The position numbers were made by a program, and so were the translations under genes. A model generated the notes under the pieces. That model had not been told where the DNA came from. It worked only from the letters and a program-made list of their open reading frames with translations, and searched no databases. DNA of 64,000 nucleotides, from contig NC_068352.1 in NCBI RefSeq assembly GCF_014633365.1, forward strand, positions 868,001 through 932,000, in the 5' to 3' direction. The DNA comes from Diospyros lotus (lineage: Eukaryota > Streptophyta > Magnoliopsida > Ericales > Ebenaceae). Shown piece after piece: positions 31,819 to 41,935 of the stretch. Every line of letters begins with the position of its first letter. The first letter of the stretch is position 1.

Positions 31819-33180
31819 AAAATATTTTGGCATCTCTCTCTCTCTTTTTGAATCATCCACCATGGAATCCATCAACCAAGCTTTCCTTCTTATTTCGCTT
31901 TCGTCGCTACTACGTTGGAATCTTTCAATCAAAGTTTTTTCCCTTTGGAAACCTTGCTCGAGGAAGCCTTCAGCACTAATCCTTGACTTGCAAAATTTGA
32001 GGTACGTTTGATTACTTCAATTGGGTGTTAATAATCTTCTCTTGATTTCGATTTGGGGATTTATCGATCGTGGCTAGATTTGTGTGCTATACGCAGTCTC
32101 TCGATTTCTCTCGGTTTGATTAATGATGACTATGTGCTTATTTTGTTGTTGTTGTTCTTGACAAAACCCTAAGTCTATCCCTCTTGAGCTTTACCCGAAT
32201 CTCTCTCCCCTTCAAACCCCACTCGGCCAAAACCACTACATCGAAATGGCCTTGCCTATGGCAGCCATGCCATGTTCGTTAGCCACCGTGGCGGAGGCCA
32301 ACATCCCCACACGGCCCGTCGTGGGTACAATACACGCGGTCCATGTGCGAAAGGTGGCGGCCGAGCATCTACCCTAACTTCTCTTTGATTAAGGGTTTTT
32401 CTTTAGTTGTTTGGATCTAGTGTCATCTTATTCCCTATTCTAATTAGTTATTCCATCTTTGTTTGGGTCTCTTTTCTATTTTGGGCTATCCGAATTCCCT
32501 TGTTTTAGGTAAGCCCGTTGAGATAATTAAAAGAACTGACTGGCCCATTCCAAATGACCCACTAACTTAACAGACTTGGACTGACCTGATGATCAAGACC
32601 CAAAAACCCATGACCTAAGAACTTTTTTGACTTGAATTCATGTACTGTTGATCAACTTAAACCCAGATCCACTTGACCAGCTGGACCAATCCAATCCACC
32701 TGTCCTGTGATGACGTCAACATCCGTGCCTTAGGTTGTTCCGCTCCATTTTTTTGAGCTTGTTCTATCCATGTGATCCGTCTATTGTTTAGGACACTTAT
32801 TTTGGGTCATTAGGGGGTTGCCTCATATATTTGCTCTTCATTTAACTATGTTCTTATTTTGTTTTTGTGAATATTTTGTTAGGTGGCCTTGACACGTTCC
32901 AGGCAGGAGCTAGTTGAGCAGATTCTTAATCAGTGTGAGTAGTTGAACTGTATTCTGGTGTTTTTTATGCATGTTCGCAGTTCTTGTTATCTATTTACTA
33001 TTGTAGTCTTAACTTATAAATCATTCATGACATCTCATTCTTTTAAATTGCATAAAATGGGGGGATAAGAATTAATTTTAATTGTTAGGAATTGATGATC
33101 ATCTTGGAGTTTGCCTCCATACTACACAACTTTGCTTGATAATGATTATGGCATTACTGTTGCATATATGAATTTGAACA
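31819..33180. other. Intergenic with possible short exon remnants
   Basis: A short GC-rich frame from ATG 32244 (MALPMAAMPCSLATV...) and a stretch near 32884 (VALTRSRQELVEQILNQ) followed by GTGAGT could be remnants of exons. I recognise neither. There is not enough to call a gene. Confidence 0.3.
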
Positions 33181-33296
33181 TTCTAATGAAAGAGAACTAT
33201 TATAATTATCTATTCATTCATGACATTGGAATATCTAATTCTAATGAAAGAGAACTATTATAATTATCTATTCATTCATGACATTGGAATATCTAG
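33181..33296. repeat. 58-bp perfect tandem duplication
   Basis: 33181-33238 and 33239-33296 are the same except for the last base ('ttctaatgaaag...gaatatcta'). It is a recent local duplication, since no other difference has built up. Its role is unknown. Confidence 0.9.
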
Positions 33297-34317
33297 CTAG
33301 AACACTCTATGTTGATTTCATTAGCCGTTGGTGCACCACGTAGTTTATGGGTGAGAGATATGTTCCACTTCTAGTATATGATTGACACGAGAATGTTTTG
33401 TTGTTGTGTTGTAATGGGCGAGAGTTTGTTCCACCATTACATTTGATGTGATGTGATATGATATGATTGAATGTTAGTTCTACTTGCTCACTCCCATGAT
33501 TGCACATGTTTCTTATCATCATGCTTTATTACTGTTCCTTTTTAGTTATATTAGCATGGCATGTTTGTATGTCTTGCTGCATTAATTCTTATTTCCTTGT
33601 GTTGGAATTCTTTTTACCCCACACCAAGTCTGTCAAGACTTACCCCATTCCCCCTAACATTTTTCAGATCTGGCTTAAGTGGTAGCAGGTTTAAGCACTA
33701 GAACTTAAAAGTTGTAAGAGCTCATTTGATAGGTGTTTTGGTCTTTTACTTGGTTATCAAGAGTTTTTCTAAGACAGCTTGTAAGCTCTTCAAAAAAAGG
33801 TTAGGCGTACCAACTTTTGGAAAAAGCTATTGGAAGAGCTTATAAGTTCTTCTAACTTTGCCAAATAGGTAAAAAAAAGTAAGCCTTTGAAGAGGTTATA
33901 AGTTCTCATTGACCAGAAAATAAGCTAAGCCAAATGCCCTCTCAATCAGCAATGAGACATGGTGATACCATAGTCATGTTGCTGGATACACAATGATTGC
34001 ACTGACTATAGGACAGTGCACTGATTGTAGGGAAGATATTAACTATTTGGTGCATGATAATTATTAACTTTTATTATTGGTCTGTGATGGTATAATTAAC
34101 ACAAGGATGTTATTGCTTTATGATGAGATCGATTGAGGAGATATTCTGATAGTCTTTTATGATATTTACAGATACTGTTATTCATTTTGCACGCGATTAT
34201 TAATTATAATGTTATACTTGACAATTAGTACAAATTTCATGAAATGAGGCTTACTACTTCCTAGTGGAGCCCACAATCCTATTAGGGGGTAGTACCAGTC
34301 ACAGTTTCTATTTTGGT
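33297..34317. other. Intergenic, nothing firm
   Basis: AT-rich. The stretch at about 33700-33950 has several 'AGCTTATAAG'-type inverted motifs and may be a decayed hAT-like MITE, but no target duplication was found. Confidence 0.4.
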
Positions 34318-34537
34318 TCATGAAAATGTTATTGCCATGATTGTTGAAGATGTATTATCTAAGAGAATTCAGCATTGTTGTTTTTATTTCTACTTTTATA
34401 AACTTTTCGAGTAAGCGTTTCCATCATCTTAAAAAAGCATTTGGCGTTTCCTTGTGCCATGCAGATCAGAAGGATGAGTGTTTTTACACTGTGAGCTGGG
34501 CGTGCAATATTGATGAAATTCCATTTTTAGATGGTAG
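34318..34537 (+). pseudogene. FIE-derived fragment (end of exon 2, intron 2, exon 3)
   Basis: It follows FIE 17277-17500: 'gttattgcc', then 'gaagatgtattatcta' with 'agagaattcag', then 'catcttaaaa(a)agcatttggcg', then 'gatcagaaggatgag' and 'tttttacactgtgagctggg', then 'tgcaatattgatg'. It keeps the intron, so it arose by genomic duplication. Changes include a 20-bp deletion near exon 2 and many substitutions. Homology stops near 34537, about 10 bp before the fold-back repeat starts. It is non-functional. Confidence 0.85.
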
Positions 34538-34839
34538 GGCAACCATGGAATCTCCCTGATCTTTAATTACCCATTACGACCCAAAAAGGGGAAGCCTGGT
34601 GTGAGGATTGGATGCAAGGTTTCCTGGCCTTTTCACTTTTCCTATCAATTAGGGAGTGCTTTTTCTGTCAATGAAGGTTTGGGAGTGCTTTTCTTTGATA
34701 TTTGGATCGTTGTATACACCCCCCATATTTCACCCCGAAGCTTTTACACTTTGAAAGTCATTCTCGATTTTTACTGGTATTTTGCACAATATGGCATTGT
34801 TATTATTTTCAAAATCTCATTTACAGTTTTACACAAGCT

Positions 34840-35612
34840 TTTATTTTTCTTGAAAGAAGGTTCAAATTTTTATTAGATTAAGTTAAATTACAGACCTGAA
34901 CAGAACCAAACTAACTACAAGATGGAACTGAAAGACACCAAAAGGTCCACCAACAACTATAACCAAACACATCCTAACCCAACCCCCCAAAATGAGTGGC
35001 AGAAACCTCAAACTGGGAAAGGAAATGAGACTCAAAACCATAATGCCTTCAGAATAAAAAACTGCCAGAACCAACACATGCCCAGAAAGGTGATAAAGCT
35101 GCAATGAAAGAAAGATAGACAGATGCTAGGCTGATCAAAATGCGGTTGCCAAAAACCAACAAATAGAACTTCCAGCCAAACTTCATGTGCCAATAAAAAA
35201 GCAGGGATCATTTCATTAAGAGCTTAAGAGCCAACCTTCATTAGGACTCAATCTTCCTTCGTGTGCCAACATATCAAGTTGCAAGTTGCATCAGACCCTG
35301 GATAAGACCCACCCACGGGGAAAACAGATCTGCCGAGTGGGAATTGCCCTTTCCAAGATTATGGCTTTCACAATAACTGAAGGCCTCCAATCCCAGCAAG
35401 TAGAAAACTTAGAAAATGACTAGGCACCACCCATGGAGCCAAAGATCCAAACCAAGAGGCTTCATGACCCTACAACAATAAGAAAACTCAGTAGCTAGCA
35501 AAAATCCCATTGAATTCATTGCAACCCACTCCCTCTTGAACCACCCGCTGATGATCAATAATAGCCTTTAAAACACCAGCCTCATCCTTAGCCAACAAAT
35601 CCCGCTCATGGT
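34840..35612 (-). mobile_element. 773-bp insertion in the fold-back left arm, TSD CAAGCT, possibly LINE-like
   Basis: This block has no counterpart in the right arm. CAAGCT occurs at 34834-34839 and 35613-35618. Read on the minus strand it ends in an A-rich tail with AATAAAAATTTG, as expected for the 3' end of a truncated LINE or other retroposed RNA. No reverse transcriptase motif is left to prove it. Confidence 0.5.
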
Positions 35613-36350
35613 CAAGCTGTGTTGCAAATGAGTGGGGGCAACCTTCATTTTGAATGCTGCAAAGGTCTCTGCCATAACAAGTTGTGAGTTATTTTCTTAT
35701 TGGTTTTTTAAGCTAAATACTGAAAGGAGAGTGCGTGAAATTGGTTAATTTTCTTGCATTTTCTTGGAAGCCATGATCTAGTCAGGTTCACTTCCTAGGT
35801 AAGGCAGAACTGGGGGACTCCACCTTGGTTTTTAATCTGTGGTGCCCACAGTCAACGAATAAGAAAGCAGCACTGCGTGCAGCTAAAGGGGCGCTATGAT
35901 TCTTAACATTTACATTCTAATCAAACTGCTATGTGAAGAAAACACATCTGTTAAGTGAGTACTTGGATTGAAATTTCAGAGTATAATATGATTTCATATC
36001 TATGGTTTTGTATGAAAGATGCTTAATTAGCTTTTTCCTAATTGTTAGCAGCTTGAGTAATTTCTTTTTTTTGGGCTTGGACTTTGAATAATGTTTTTCT
36101 TTTCAATGGAAAGATAATCATTTGTTTGCCTTAAGGATGGATAACGATAATCAGTTGGAGAAATCAGACCATAGATATGAACAGTTTTTACATTGAAAAG
36201 AAAAACATTCTTCTATGTCCGAGCCAAAAAAAAAAACATTATTAAAAGTTGCTTACAATTACAAAAAAGCTAATTAAACATCTTTTATACAAAACCATAG
36301 ATATGAAATCATATTCTACTCTAAAATTTTGGTCTAAAGTTATTCGCTTA

Positions 36351-36587
36351 GGTAGTATTTGTTAACTAAGATATATATTGAAAAAATTGGGATATGGAAA
36401 GCATTTCAGACAAAAATAATTTTCATTTGTGTTTGTTAAATTTATCTACAAAGAAGTCATGTGACTTTTTGTCTTAGATTTTTCAGATAAATTTATCTCT
36501 TCCTTCTTCTTTGGACAAGTTATCTTGGATTTTACAGATAAGTTATCTTGATAAAATTTTATCTTACTCATTTTAACAAATGCTACC
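36351..36587. mobile_element. Tourist-like MITE, copy 2, TSD TTA
   Basis: 237 bp with ends GGTAGTATTTGTTAA and TTAACAAATGCTACC, flanked by TTA (36348-36350 and 36588-36590). The left arm of the fold-back lacks it, so the arm gives a natural empty site. A related copy lies at 30014-30385. Confidence 0.8.
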
Positions 36588-37190
36588 TTAGTAAATGTGC
36601 TTTCTGCACATAGCAGTTTGATTGGGAATGCAAATGGCTGAAGAATTATAGCGCCCTTCAGCTGACTCTGGGCACCACAGCATTTCTAAACCAAGGTGAA
36701 GTCTCCCAGTTCTGCCTCAACTGTTACCTTTAAAGTGAACATGACCAGATCATGGATTTCAAAGAAAATGCAGGAAAATGAACCAATTTCATGTAGTTTC
36801 CTTTCAATATTTAGCTTAAAAAACCAATATGAAAATAACTTATAATTTGTTATGGAAAGGACCTTTGCTAATGAAGGTTGCTTCCTCTCATTTGCAACAC
36901 AAAGCTCGAGTAAAACAATAAACAAGATTTTTGAAAACAACAATGCTATATTGTGTCAAATACTTGCAAAAATTGAGAATGGTTTTGAAAGTGTAAAGAG
37001 TTCGGGGTGAAGTTAGAAGTATATGTAATGGTTCAATATCAAAGAAAAACACGCCCCAGAACTATATTGACAAAAAATACTCCCTTCATTGTCAGAAAAG
37101 GTGAAAAAGCCAAGCAACCCTCACGTCCACACCTCACATGGGGTTTTCCCATTCTAGATCGCAATGTCTAATTAAGGATCAGGAGATTCA

Positions 37191-37432
37191 ATAGCTAATC
37201 AAAGTCCAGGATCAGCTCCTCGAGTGCAGCCAGAGTGGACTCCAAGGTTGACTGTCGTCTTTCAGCAGTGAAATTTAGCGGTGGTGGTGGACTGAAGCCA
37301 ATGCTGCCAAGATTAATGCCTCTACTAAGCTTGTCTGGTCTGAAAATCTTGTCAAGGCTTTCACTTCCTGCAAATCATCATTGGAATTATTCTGAATATT
37401 CAACCCAGGAATCTGACTCTCGATAGAATCCC
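37191..37432 (+). other. Spacer before the young Copia, possible exon remnant
   Basis: Short open frames read through this stretch (for example KINASTKLVWSENLVKAFTSCKSS), and after 41931 the sequence resumes with 'agtcatttcacagag'. This may be an old exon split by the Copia insertion, but I do not recognise a family. Confidence 0.25.
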
Positions 37433-37710
37433 TGTTGATAATTATGCTTTAGTTGCTGAGTCATCCATGAGTTTAGGAGGTTGTTATTTTTTTCTTCTGT
37501 TGCAGATTTTTTAGGAGTTTGTTATGTGCTTATCAAGTCAAGTTTAGTTGCTTAAATTTAGCTTTCTGTTGAAAGACTATAGCTGATTACGGGATTTGTA
37601 GCAGGTTTTCAGGATTAGCAGCTGATTTAGTTACAAATCTCTTGTATTTAAGCTTCTGTGAATTTAATAAAAAGTGTGTGAGTGATTTCAGCTTCTCATC
37701 AGTTTAAACA
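37433..37710 (+). repeat. 5' LTR of the young Copia
   Basis: TGTTGATAATTATGC...CATCAGTTTAAACA. It differs from the 3' LTR at one base in 'attag(c/t)agctg' and one in 'agttt(a/c)aaca'. 'TGTATTTAAGC' near 37643 may be the TATA region, and AATAAA near 37666 the poly(A) signal. Confidence 0.95.
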
Positions 37711-37711
37711 G

Positions 37712-37723
37712 TGGTATCAGAGC
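37712..37723 (+). other. Primer-binding site of the young Copia
   Basis: TGGTATCAGAGC one base after the 5' LTR, complementary to the 3' end of initiator tRNA-Met. Confidence 0.92.
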
Positions 37724-37757
37724 CGTCATATCTTGAGGGACCTTGTGAGTATAAAAA

Positions 37758-38546
37758 ATGCAATCTGAGACATCCTTTACAGCTGCGGCACCTCCTGTGT
37801 TCGACGGAGAAAACTATCAAATGTGGGCAGTGAGGATGGAAGCCTACTTGGAAGCCAATGATCTTTGGGAAACAGTGGAAGAGGACTACGAAGTTCCACC
37901 TTTACCAGAGAATCCAACAATGGCACAGATCAGAAATCACAAAGAGAAGAAGCAGAAGAAATCCAAGGGAAAAGCTTGCCTTTTTACAGCAGTTTCATCA
38001 ACTATCTTTACCAGGATTATGACTCTCAAGTCAGCAAAGGCAATTTGGGATTTTCTCAAGAAAGAGTATGAGGGAAATGAGAAGATCAAAGGGATCCAAA
38101 TGCTGAACCTAATCAGAGAGTTTGAGATGCAAAGAATGAAAGACTCAGAAACTGTGAAAGAGTATTCTGATAAGCTTCTTTGCATAGCAAATAAGGTAAG
38201 GATACTTGGTGGTGAGTTTCTTGACTCTAGAATAGTCCAGAAGATTCTGGTTACTCTTCCAGAACGTTTTGAATCAACAATTTCTTCTTTGGAGAACTCA
38301 AAGGATTTGTCCAGCATCTCTTTGGCAGAATTGTTGAATGCTCTTCAGGTACAAGAGCAGAGAAGACTTATGAGGCAAGAAGGAACCATTGAAGGGGCTT
38401 TACAGGCCAAACTGCAGATCAAGGGCAAGAAGAAGCAGGGGAAGAAAGGAAGTGCTGATCAGCCTTGCAATTCAATCTGGGGGAGCAGACAAATCAAATT
38501 ATCCTCCATGCCAGCATTGTGGAAAAAAAGGTCATTCTCCTTTTAA
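37758..38546 (+). CDS. Copia gag (young element)
   Basis: Begins MQSETSFTAAAPPVFDGENYQMW, with the usual gag opening for capsid assembly (WAVRMEAYLEANDLWETVEEDY, IFTRIMTLKSAKAIWDFLKKEYEGNEKIKGIQ, EFEMQRMKDSETVKEYSDKL). The nucleocapsid zinc knuckles are not in this frame: after about KGKKKQGKKG the protein continues into an unrelated tail, and the CX2CX4HX4C motifs are read in the pol frame instead. Overlap with pol is 158 bp (38389-38546). Gag forms the virus-like particle in the cytoplasm. Confidence 0.9.
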   Translation: MQSETSFTAAAPPVFDGENYQMWAVRMEAYLEANDLWETVEEDYEVPPLPENPTMAQIRNHKEKKQKKSKGKACLFTAVSSTIFTRIMTLKSAKAIWDFLKKEYEGNEKIKGIQMLNLIREFEMQRMKDSETVKEYSDKLLCIANKVRILGGEFLDSRIVQKILVTLPERFESTISSLENSKDLSSISLAELLNALQVQEQRRLMRQEGTIEGALQAKLQIKGKKKQGKKGSADQPCNSIWGSRQIKLSSMPALWKKRSFSF

Positions 38547-41500
38547 GTGTTGGAGGAGACCTGATGTGAAGTGCCACAAGTGCCAGCAATTAGGTCATAT
38601 TGCTAAGATCTGCAAGAACAAAAATCAACAGCAGCAAGCAGGTGCACAAGTAGCAGATCAACAAGAGCAAGAGCAGGAACAATTGTTTGTAGCTACTTGT
38701 TTTTCCACTGTCAGTTCTGGAGAAAGTTGGTTGGTGGACAGTGGTTGTACTAATCACATGACAAATGATGAGGAGTTGTTTCAGGAACTAAGCAAGTCAA
38801 CTACCACTAAAGTCAGAATAGGAAATGGAGAGTGTATTGAAGTCAAAGGAAAAGGAACAGTTTCCATTGAAACCTATTCAGGTACCAAGCTTATACCTGA
38901 TGTTTATTATGTTCCTGACATTAATCAAAATCTTTTAAGTGTTGGACAGCTGCTTGAAAAAGGATACAAAGTCCTATTTGAAAATAGGATGTGTTTGATT
39001 AAGGATGCAGAAGGAAATGAACTGTTTCGAGTAAAGATAAAGAACAAAAGTTTCTCTTTGGATCTTATGAAAGAGGAACATGATGCCTACAATATTTCAG
39101 AACAGACAACTGAGTTATGGCACAAGAGGTTGGGACATTTCAATCAAGCAGCACTATTGCTGATGAGGATAAAAGAAATGGTGCAGGGATTGCCACCTCT
39201 GGTTGAGCATTTACCAAATTGTAGAGCTTGCCAATTTGGTAAGCAAACAAGGTTGTCGTTTCCACAACAGGCTTGGAGGGAAACAAAAAAATTGCAGCTC
39301 ATTCACACTGATTTGAGTGGACCAAAGATAGAACCATCACTGAAAGGGAGTAGATATTATATAGCTTTCATTGATGATTTTACAAGGATGAGCTGGATTT
39401 ATTTTCTCAGGTTTAAGTCTGAAGTTGCAGGTATTTTTTGGAGATACAAGGCTTGGATTGAGAATCAAAGTGGATGCAAGATCAAAGCCATTCGATCTGA
39501 CAATGGGACAGAGTACATCTCAAACCAGTTTACTCAATTTTGTGAAGAGGCTGGTATAGAGCATCAATTCACTGCTCCTTACTCTCCACAACAAAATGGA
39601 GTAAGTGAAAGGAAAAACAGAACTATTGGTGAGATGGTGAGGTGCCTCCTTCATGAGAAGGATCTTCCTAAAAGTTTTTGGGCAGAGGCAGCTAGCACTG
39701 CTATATTTCTCCTCAACAGACTGCCTACAAAGGCAGTAGAAGGAAAAACACCATATGAGGCTTGGTTTGGCAGTAAGCCTCAAGTTATGAATCTTAAGGT
39801 GTTTGGTTGTCTTTGTTTTACTTATATTCCACAGGCAAAGAGGGATAAACTGGACAAGAAGGCAGAACCTGGTATTTTCATTGGCTATAGCTCACAATCA
39901 AAGGCATATAGAGTCTTTCAACCTGAGACTGGAAAGATTCTAATCAGCAGGGATGTTCATTTTGTTGAGGATGAGAAATGGTGTTGGAAAAAAAAGGAAG
40001 CAAAGCAAACTATTCTACCTGAGTTAATTCCAGATGAAATTGTGGATGATCCAACAGTTAGAGGAACCAGATTGCTCACTGATATTTACCAAAGATGCAG
40101 TGTTGCAATACTAGTACCAGCAACTTTCAGTGAAGCGGAAAATGACCCCAAATGGAAGGCTGCAATGAAGGAGGAGATGTCAATGATAGAGAAAAATCAA
40201 ACATGGGAGCTGGTAGACAGACCTCAAAATAGAAATGTTATTGGTGTGAAGTGGGTTTTTAGAACCAAGTTGAATGCAGATGGCTCCATCAATAAACATA
40301 AGGCCAGGTTAGTAGTTAAAGGCTTTGCACAAGTACCAGGAGTTGATTTTTCAGAAACTTTTGCTCCTGTTGCAAGGCTAGACACCATTAGATTGCTTTT
40401 GGCCATGGCAGCTCAGAAACAATGGAAGGTATGCCAATTAGATGTCAAATCTGCCTTCCTAAATGGCTACTTGCAGGAGGAGATTTTCGTTGAACAACCA
40501 GAAGGCTTTGCAAAGAAGGGACAGGAGGATAAAGTATGTCCACTGAAAAGGGCATTGTATGGATTAAAACAGGCCCCTAGGGCTTGGTATAGCAGAATTG
40601 ATGACTATCTCAAAGAGCTTGGGTTTGCTAAAAGTCTAAGTGAATCCACATTATATGCTAAGAGTTCGAATGTTGGCATCTTGATTGTGTCCCTATATGT
40701 TGATGATCTTTTAGTAACAGGAAGCAATGTCAAGCTTGTTGAAGAGTTCAAAGAAGATATGAGGAAGGTTTTTGAGATGACAGACCTTGGAATGATGACC
40801 TACTTCCTTGGAATGGAGGTTAAACAAGATCAGCAAGGAATCTTTGTGAGCCAACAAAAATATGCTAAGGAGATTCTAAGGAAGTTTAAGTTGGAAGATT
40901 GCAAACCCATGGTCATTCCTATGAATCAAAAGGAAAAGTTATGCAAAGAAGATGGAGCTGAGAAAGCTGATGAACATAGCTACAGAAGTCTGATAGGCTG
41001 CCTAATGTACTTGTCTGTAACACGTCCTGATATTGTTCAGGCGGTCAATGTTTTATCCAGGTTCCTACATTGTGTAAAAGAGTCTCATCTCAAGGCTGCA
41101 AAGCGTGTGCTAAGGTATGTCAAGGGAACTCTAGATTATGGAATTCAATACAGTCATAATCAGGAGCTCAAGCTGCTAGGGTATACTGATTCAGATTGGG
41201 GAGGATCTGTGGATGACATGAAGAGTACTTCTGGGTACTGTTTCACACTTGGCTCAGGGATTTTCTCATGGTGCTCAAAGAAGCAAGATATAGTTGCACA
41301 GTCTACTGCTGAAGCTGAGTTCATAGCAGCTACATCAGCAGTGAATCAAGCTTTGTGGTTAAGAAAGCTTCTAGTTGATTTACAGCTGGAACAAAAGGAG
41401 AGGACAGAGATTTATGTTGACAATCAAGCAGCCATATCTATCTCAAACAACCCAGTGTTTCATGGAAAGACAAAACATTTCAATATTAAACTTTATTTCA

Positions 41501-41658
41501 TTCGAGAAGTGCAGAAGCTAGAAGAAGTTATTCTGCTACATTGCAGAACCAATGATCAGTTAGCTGATATCTTCACTAAAGCTTTGCCCAGGGACAGATT
41601 TGAAACTCTAAGGACTAGGCTTGGTGTGTGCAGCCACCAAAGCAAGGAGGAGTGTTGA
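38389..41658 (+). CDS. Copia pol polyprotein (young element)
   Basis: 1,089 codons without a stop. In order: two zinc knuckles (CQHCGKKGHSPFKC, CHKCQQLGHIAKIC); aspartic protease active site in WLVDSGCTNHM; the integrase zinc-binding part (LWHKRLGHFNQ...CRACQFGKQ); integrase catalytic core (IHTDLSGP, SDNGTEYIS, PQQNGVSERKNR); reverse transcriptase (KARLVVKGFAQ, VCQLDVKSAFLNGYLQEEIF, LYGLKQAPRAWYSRID, SLYVDDLLVTGS); and RNase H (YTDSDWGG, QSTAEAEFIAATSAVNQALWL, YVDNQAAISIS). The annotated start codon is only the first ATG in the open frame, since pol would be made as a gag-pol fusion. The stop codon lies inside the 3' LTR. All catalytic residues that I can check are present. Confidence 0.93.
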   Translation: MKGLYRPNCRSRARRSRGRKEVLISLAIQSGGADKSNYPPCQHCGKKGHSPFKCWRRPDVKCHKCQQLGHIAKICKNKNQQQQAGAQVADQQEQEQEQLFVATCFSTVSSGESWLVDSGCTNHMTNDEELFQELSKSTTTKVRIGNGECIEVKGKGTVSIETYSGTKLIPDVYYVPDINQNLLSVGQLLEKGYKVLFENRMCLIKDAEGNELFRVKIKNKSFSLDLMKEEHDAYNISEQTTELWHKRLGHFNQAALLLMRIKEMVQGLPPLVEHLPNCRACQFGKQTRLSFPQQAWRETKKLQLIHTDLSGPKIEPSLKGSRYYIAFIDDFTRMSWIYFLRFKSEVAGIFWRYKAWIENQSGCKIKAIRSDNGTEYISNQFTQFCEEAGIEHQFTAPYSPQQNGVSERKNRTIGEMVRCLLHEKDLPKSFWAEAASTAIFLLNRLPTKAVEGKTPYEAWFGSKPQVMNLKVFGCLCFTYIPQAKRDKLDKKAEPGIFIGYSSQSKAYRVFQPETGKILISRDVHFVEDEKWCWKKKEAKQTILPELIPDEIVDDPTVRGTRLLTDIYQRCSVAILVPATFSEAENDPKWKAAMKEEMSMIEKNQTWELVDRPQNRNVIGVKWVFRTKLNADGSINKHKARLVVKGFAQVPGVDFSETFAPVARLDTIRLLLAMAAQKQWKVCQLDVKSAFLNGYLQEEIFVEQPEGFAKKGQEDKVCPLKRALYGLKQAPRAWYSRIDDYLKELGFAKSLSESTLYAKSSNVGILIVSLYVDDLLVTGSNVKLVEEFKEDMRKVFEMTDLGMMTYFLGMEVKQDQQGIFVSQQKYAKEILRKFKLEDCKPMVIPMNQKEKLCKEDGAEKADEHSYRSLIGCLMYLSVTRPDIVQAVNVLSRFLHCVKESHLKAAKRVLRYVKGTLDYGIQYSHNQELKLLGYTDSDWGGSVDDMKSTSGYCFTLGSGIFSWCSKKQDIVAQSTAEAEFIAATSAVNQALWLRKLLVDLQLEQKERTEIYVDNQAAISISNNPVFHGKTKHFNIKLYFIREVQKLEEVILLHCRTNDQLADIFTKALPRDRFETLRTRLGVCSHQSKEEC
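41641..41652 (+). other. Polypurine tract of the young Copia
   Basis: AGCAAGGAGGAG directly before TGTTGATA of the 3' LTR. It primes plus-strand DNA synthesis in this class of element. Confidence 0.8.
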
Positions 41659-41930
41659 TAATTATGCTTTAGTTGCTGAGTCATCCATGAGTTTAGGAGG
41701 TTGTTATTTTTTTCTTCTGTTGCAGATTTTTTAGGAGTTTGTTATGTGCTTATCAAGTCAAGTTTAGTTGCTTAAATTTAGCTTTCTGTTGAAAGACTAT
41801 AGCTGATTACGGGATTTGTAGCAGGTTTTCAGGATTAGTAGCTGATTTAGTTACAAATCTCTTGTATTTAAGCTTCTGTGAATTTAATAAAAAGTGTGTG
41901 AGTGATTTCAGCTTCTCATCAGTTTCAACA
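41653..41930 (+). repeat. 3' LTR of the young Copia
   Basis: 278 bp, same length as the 5' LTR, with two differences. It is followed by the TSD ATCCC. Confidence 0.95.
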
Positions 41931-41935
41931 ATCCC

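Larger units (their letters stand above)
34548..37190. repeat. Large fold-back inverted repeat
   Basis: The left arm (34548-36113) and right arm (36187-37190) are inverted copies around a loop of about 73 bp. Matched landmarks, left versus complement of right: 'ctgatctttaattac'; 'tttctttgatat'; 'tttacactttgaaag'; 'ttggttttttaagctaaata'; 'gcagaactgg'; 'caaactgctatgtg'; 'gatttcatatctatggtttt'; 'aatgtttttcttttcaatg'. The left arm has a 773-bp insertion (34840-35612) and the right arm a 237-bp MITE (36351-36587). Arm similarity looks like about 80-85 %. No transposase or clear TSD was found. A read-through RNA would form a long imperfect hairpin. Confidence 0.8.
37433..41930 (+). mobile_element. 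Complete young Ty1/Copia retrotransposon, TSD ATCCC
   Basis: 4,498 bp. Its 278-bp LTRs differ at only two bases. Exact TSDs ATCCC lie at 37428-37432 and 41931-41935. It has a tRNA-Met primer site, a gag and a long pol in the Copia order protease, integrase, RT, RNase H, and a polypurine tract before the 3' LTR. The near-identity of the LTRs points to a recent insertion. The one visible coding problem is a +1 frame change between gag and pol. Confidence 0.97.

Noticed and set aside
34601..34876. 91-codon ORF as a membrane protein gene
   Set aside because: It is part of the left arm of the fold-back repeat. The right arm does not keep the frame, and the ORF's end lies in the later 773-bp insertion.
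37712..37723. tRNA gene fragments at the TGGTATCAGAGC sites
   Set aside because: Only 12-18 bases match, directly beside LTRs. They are primer-binding sites, and no cloverleaf can be drawn around them. I found no tRNA or rRNA gene in the window.
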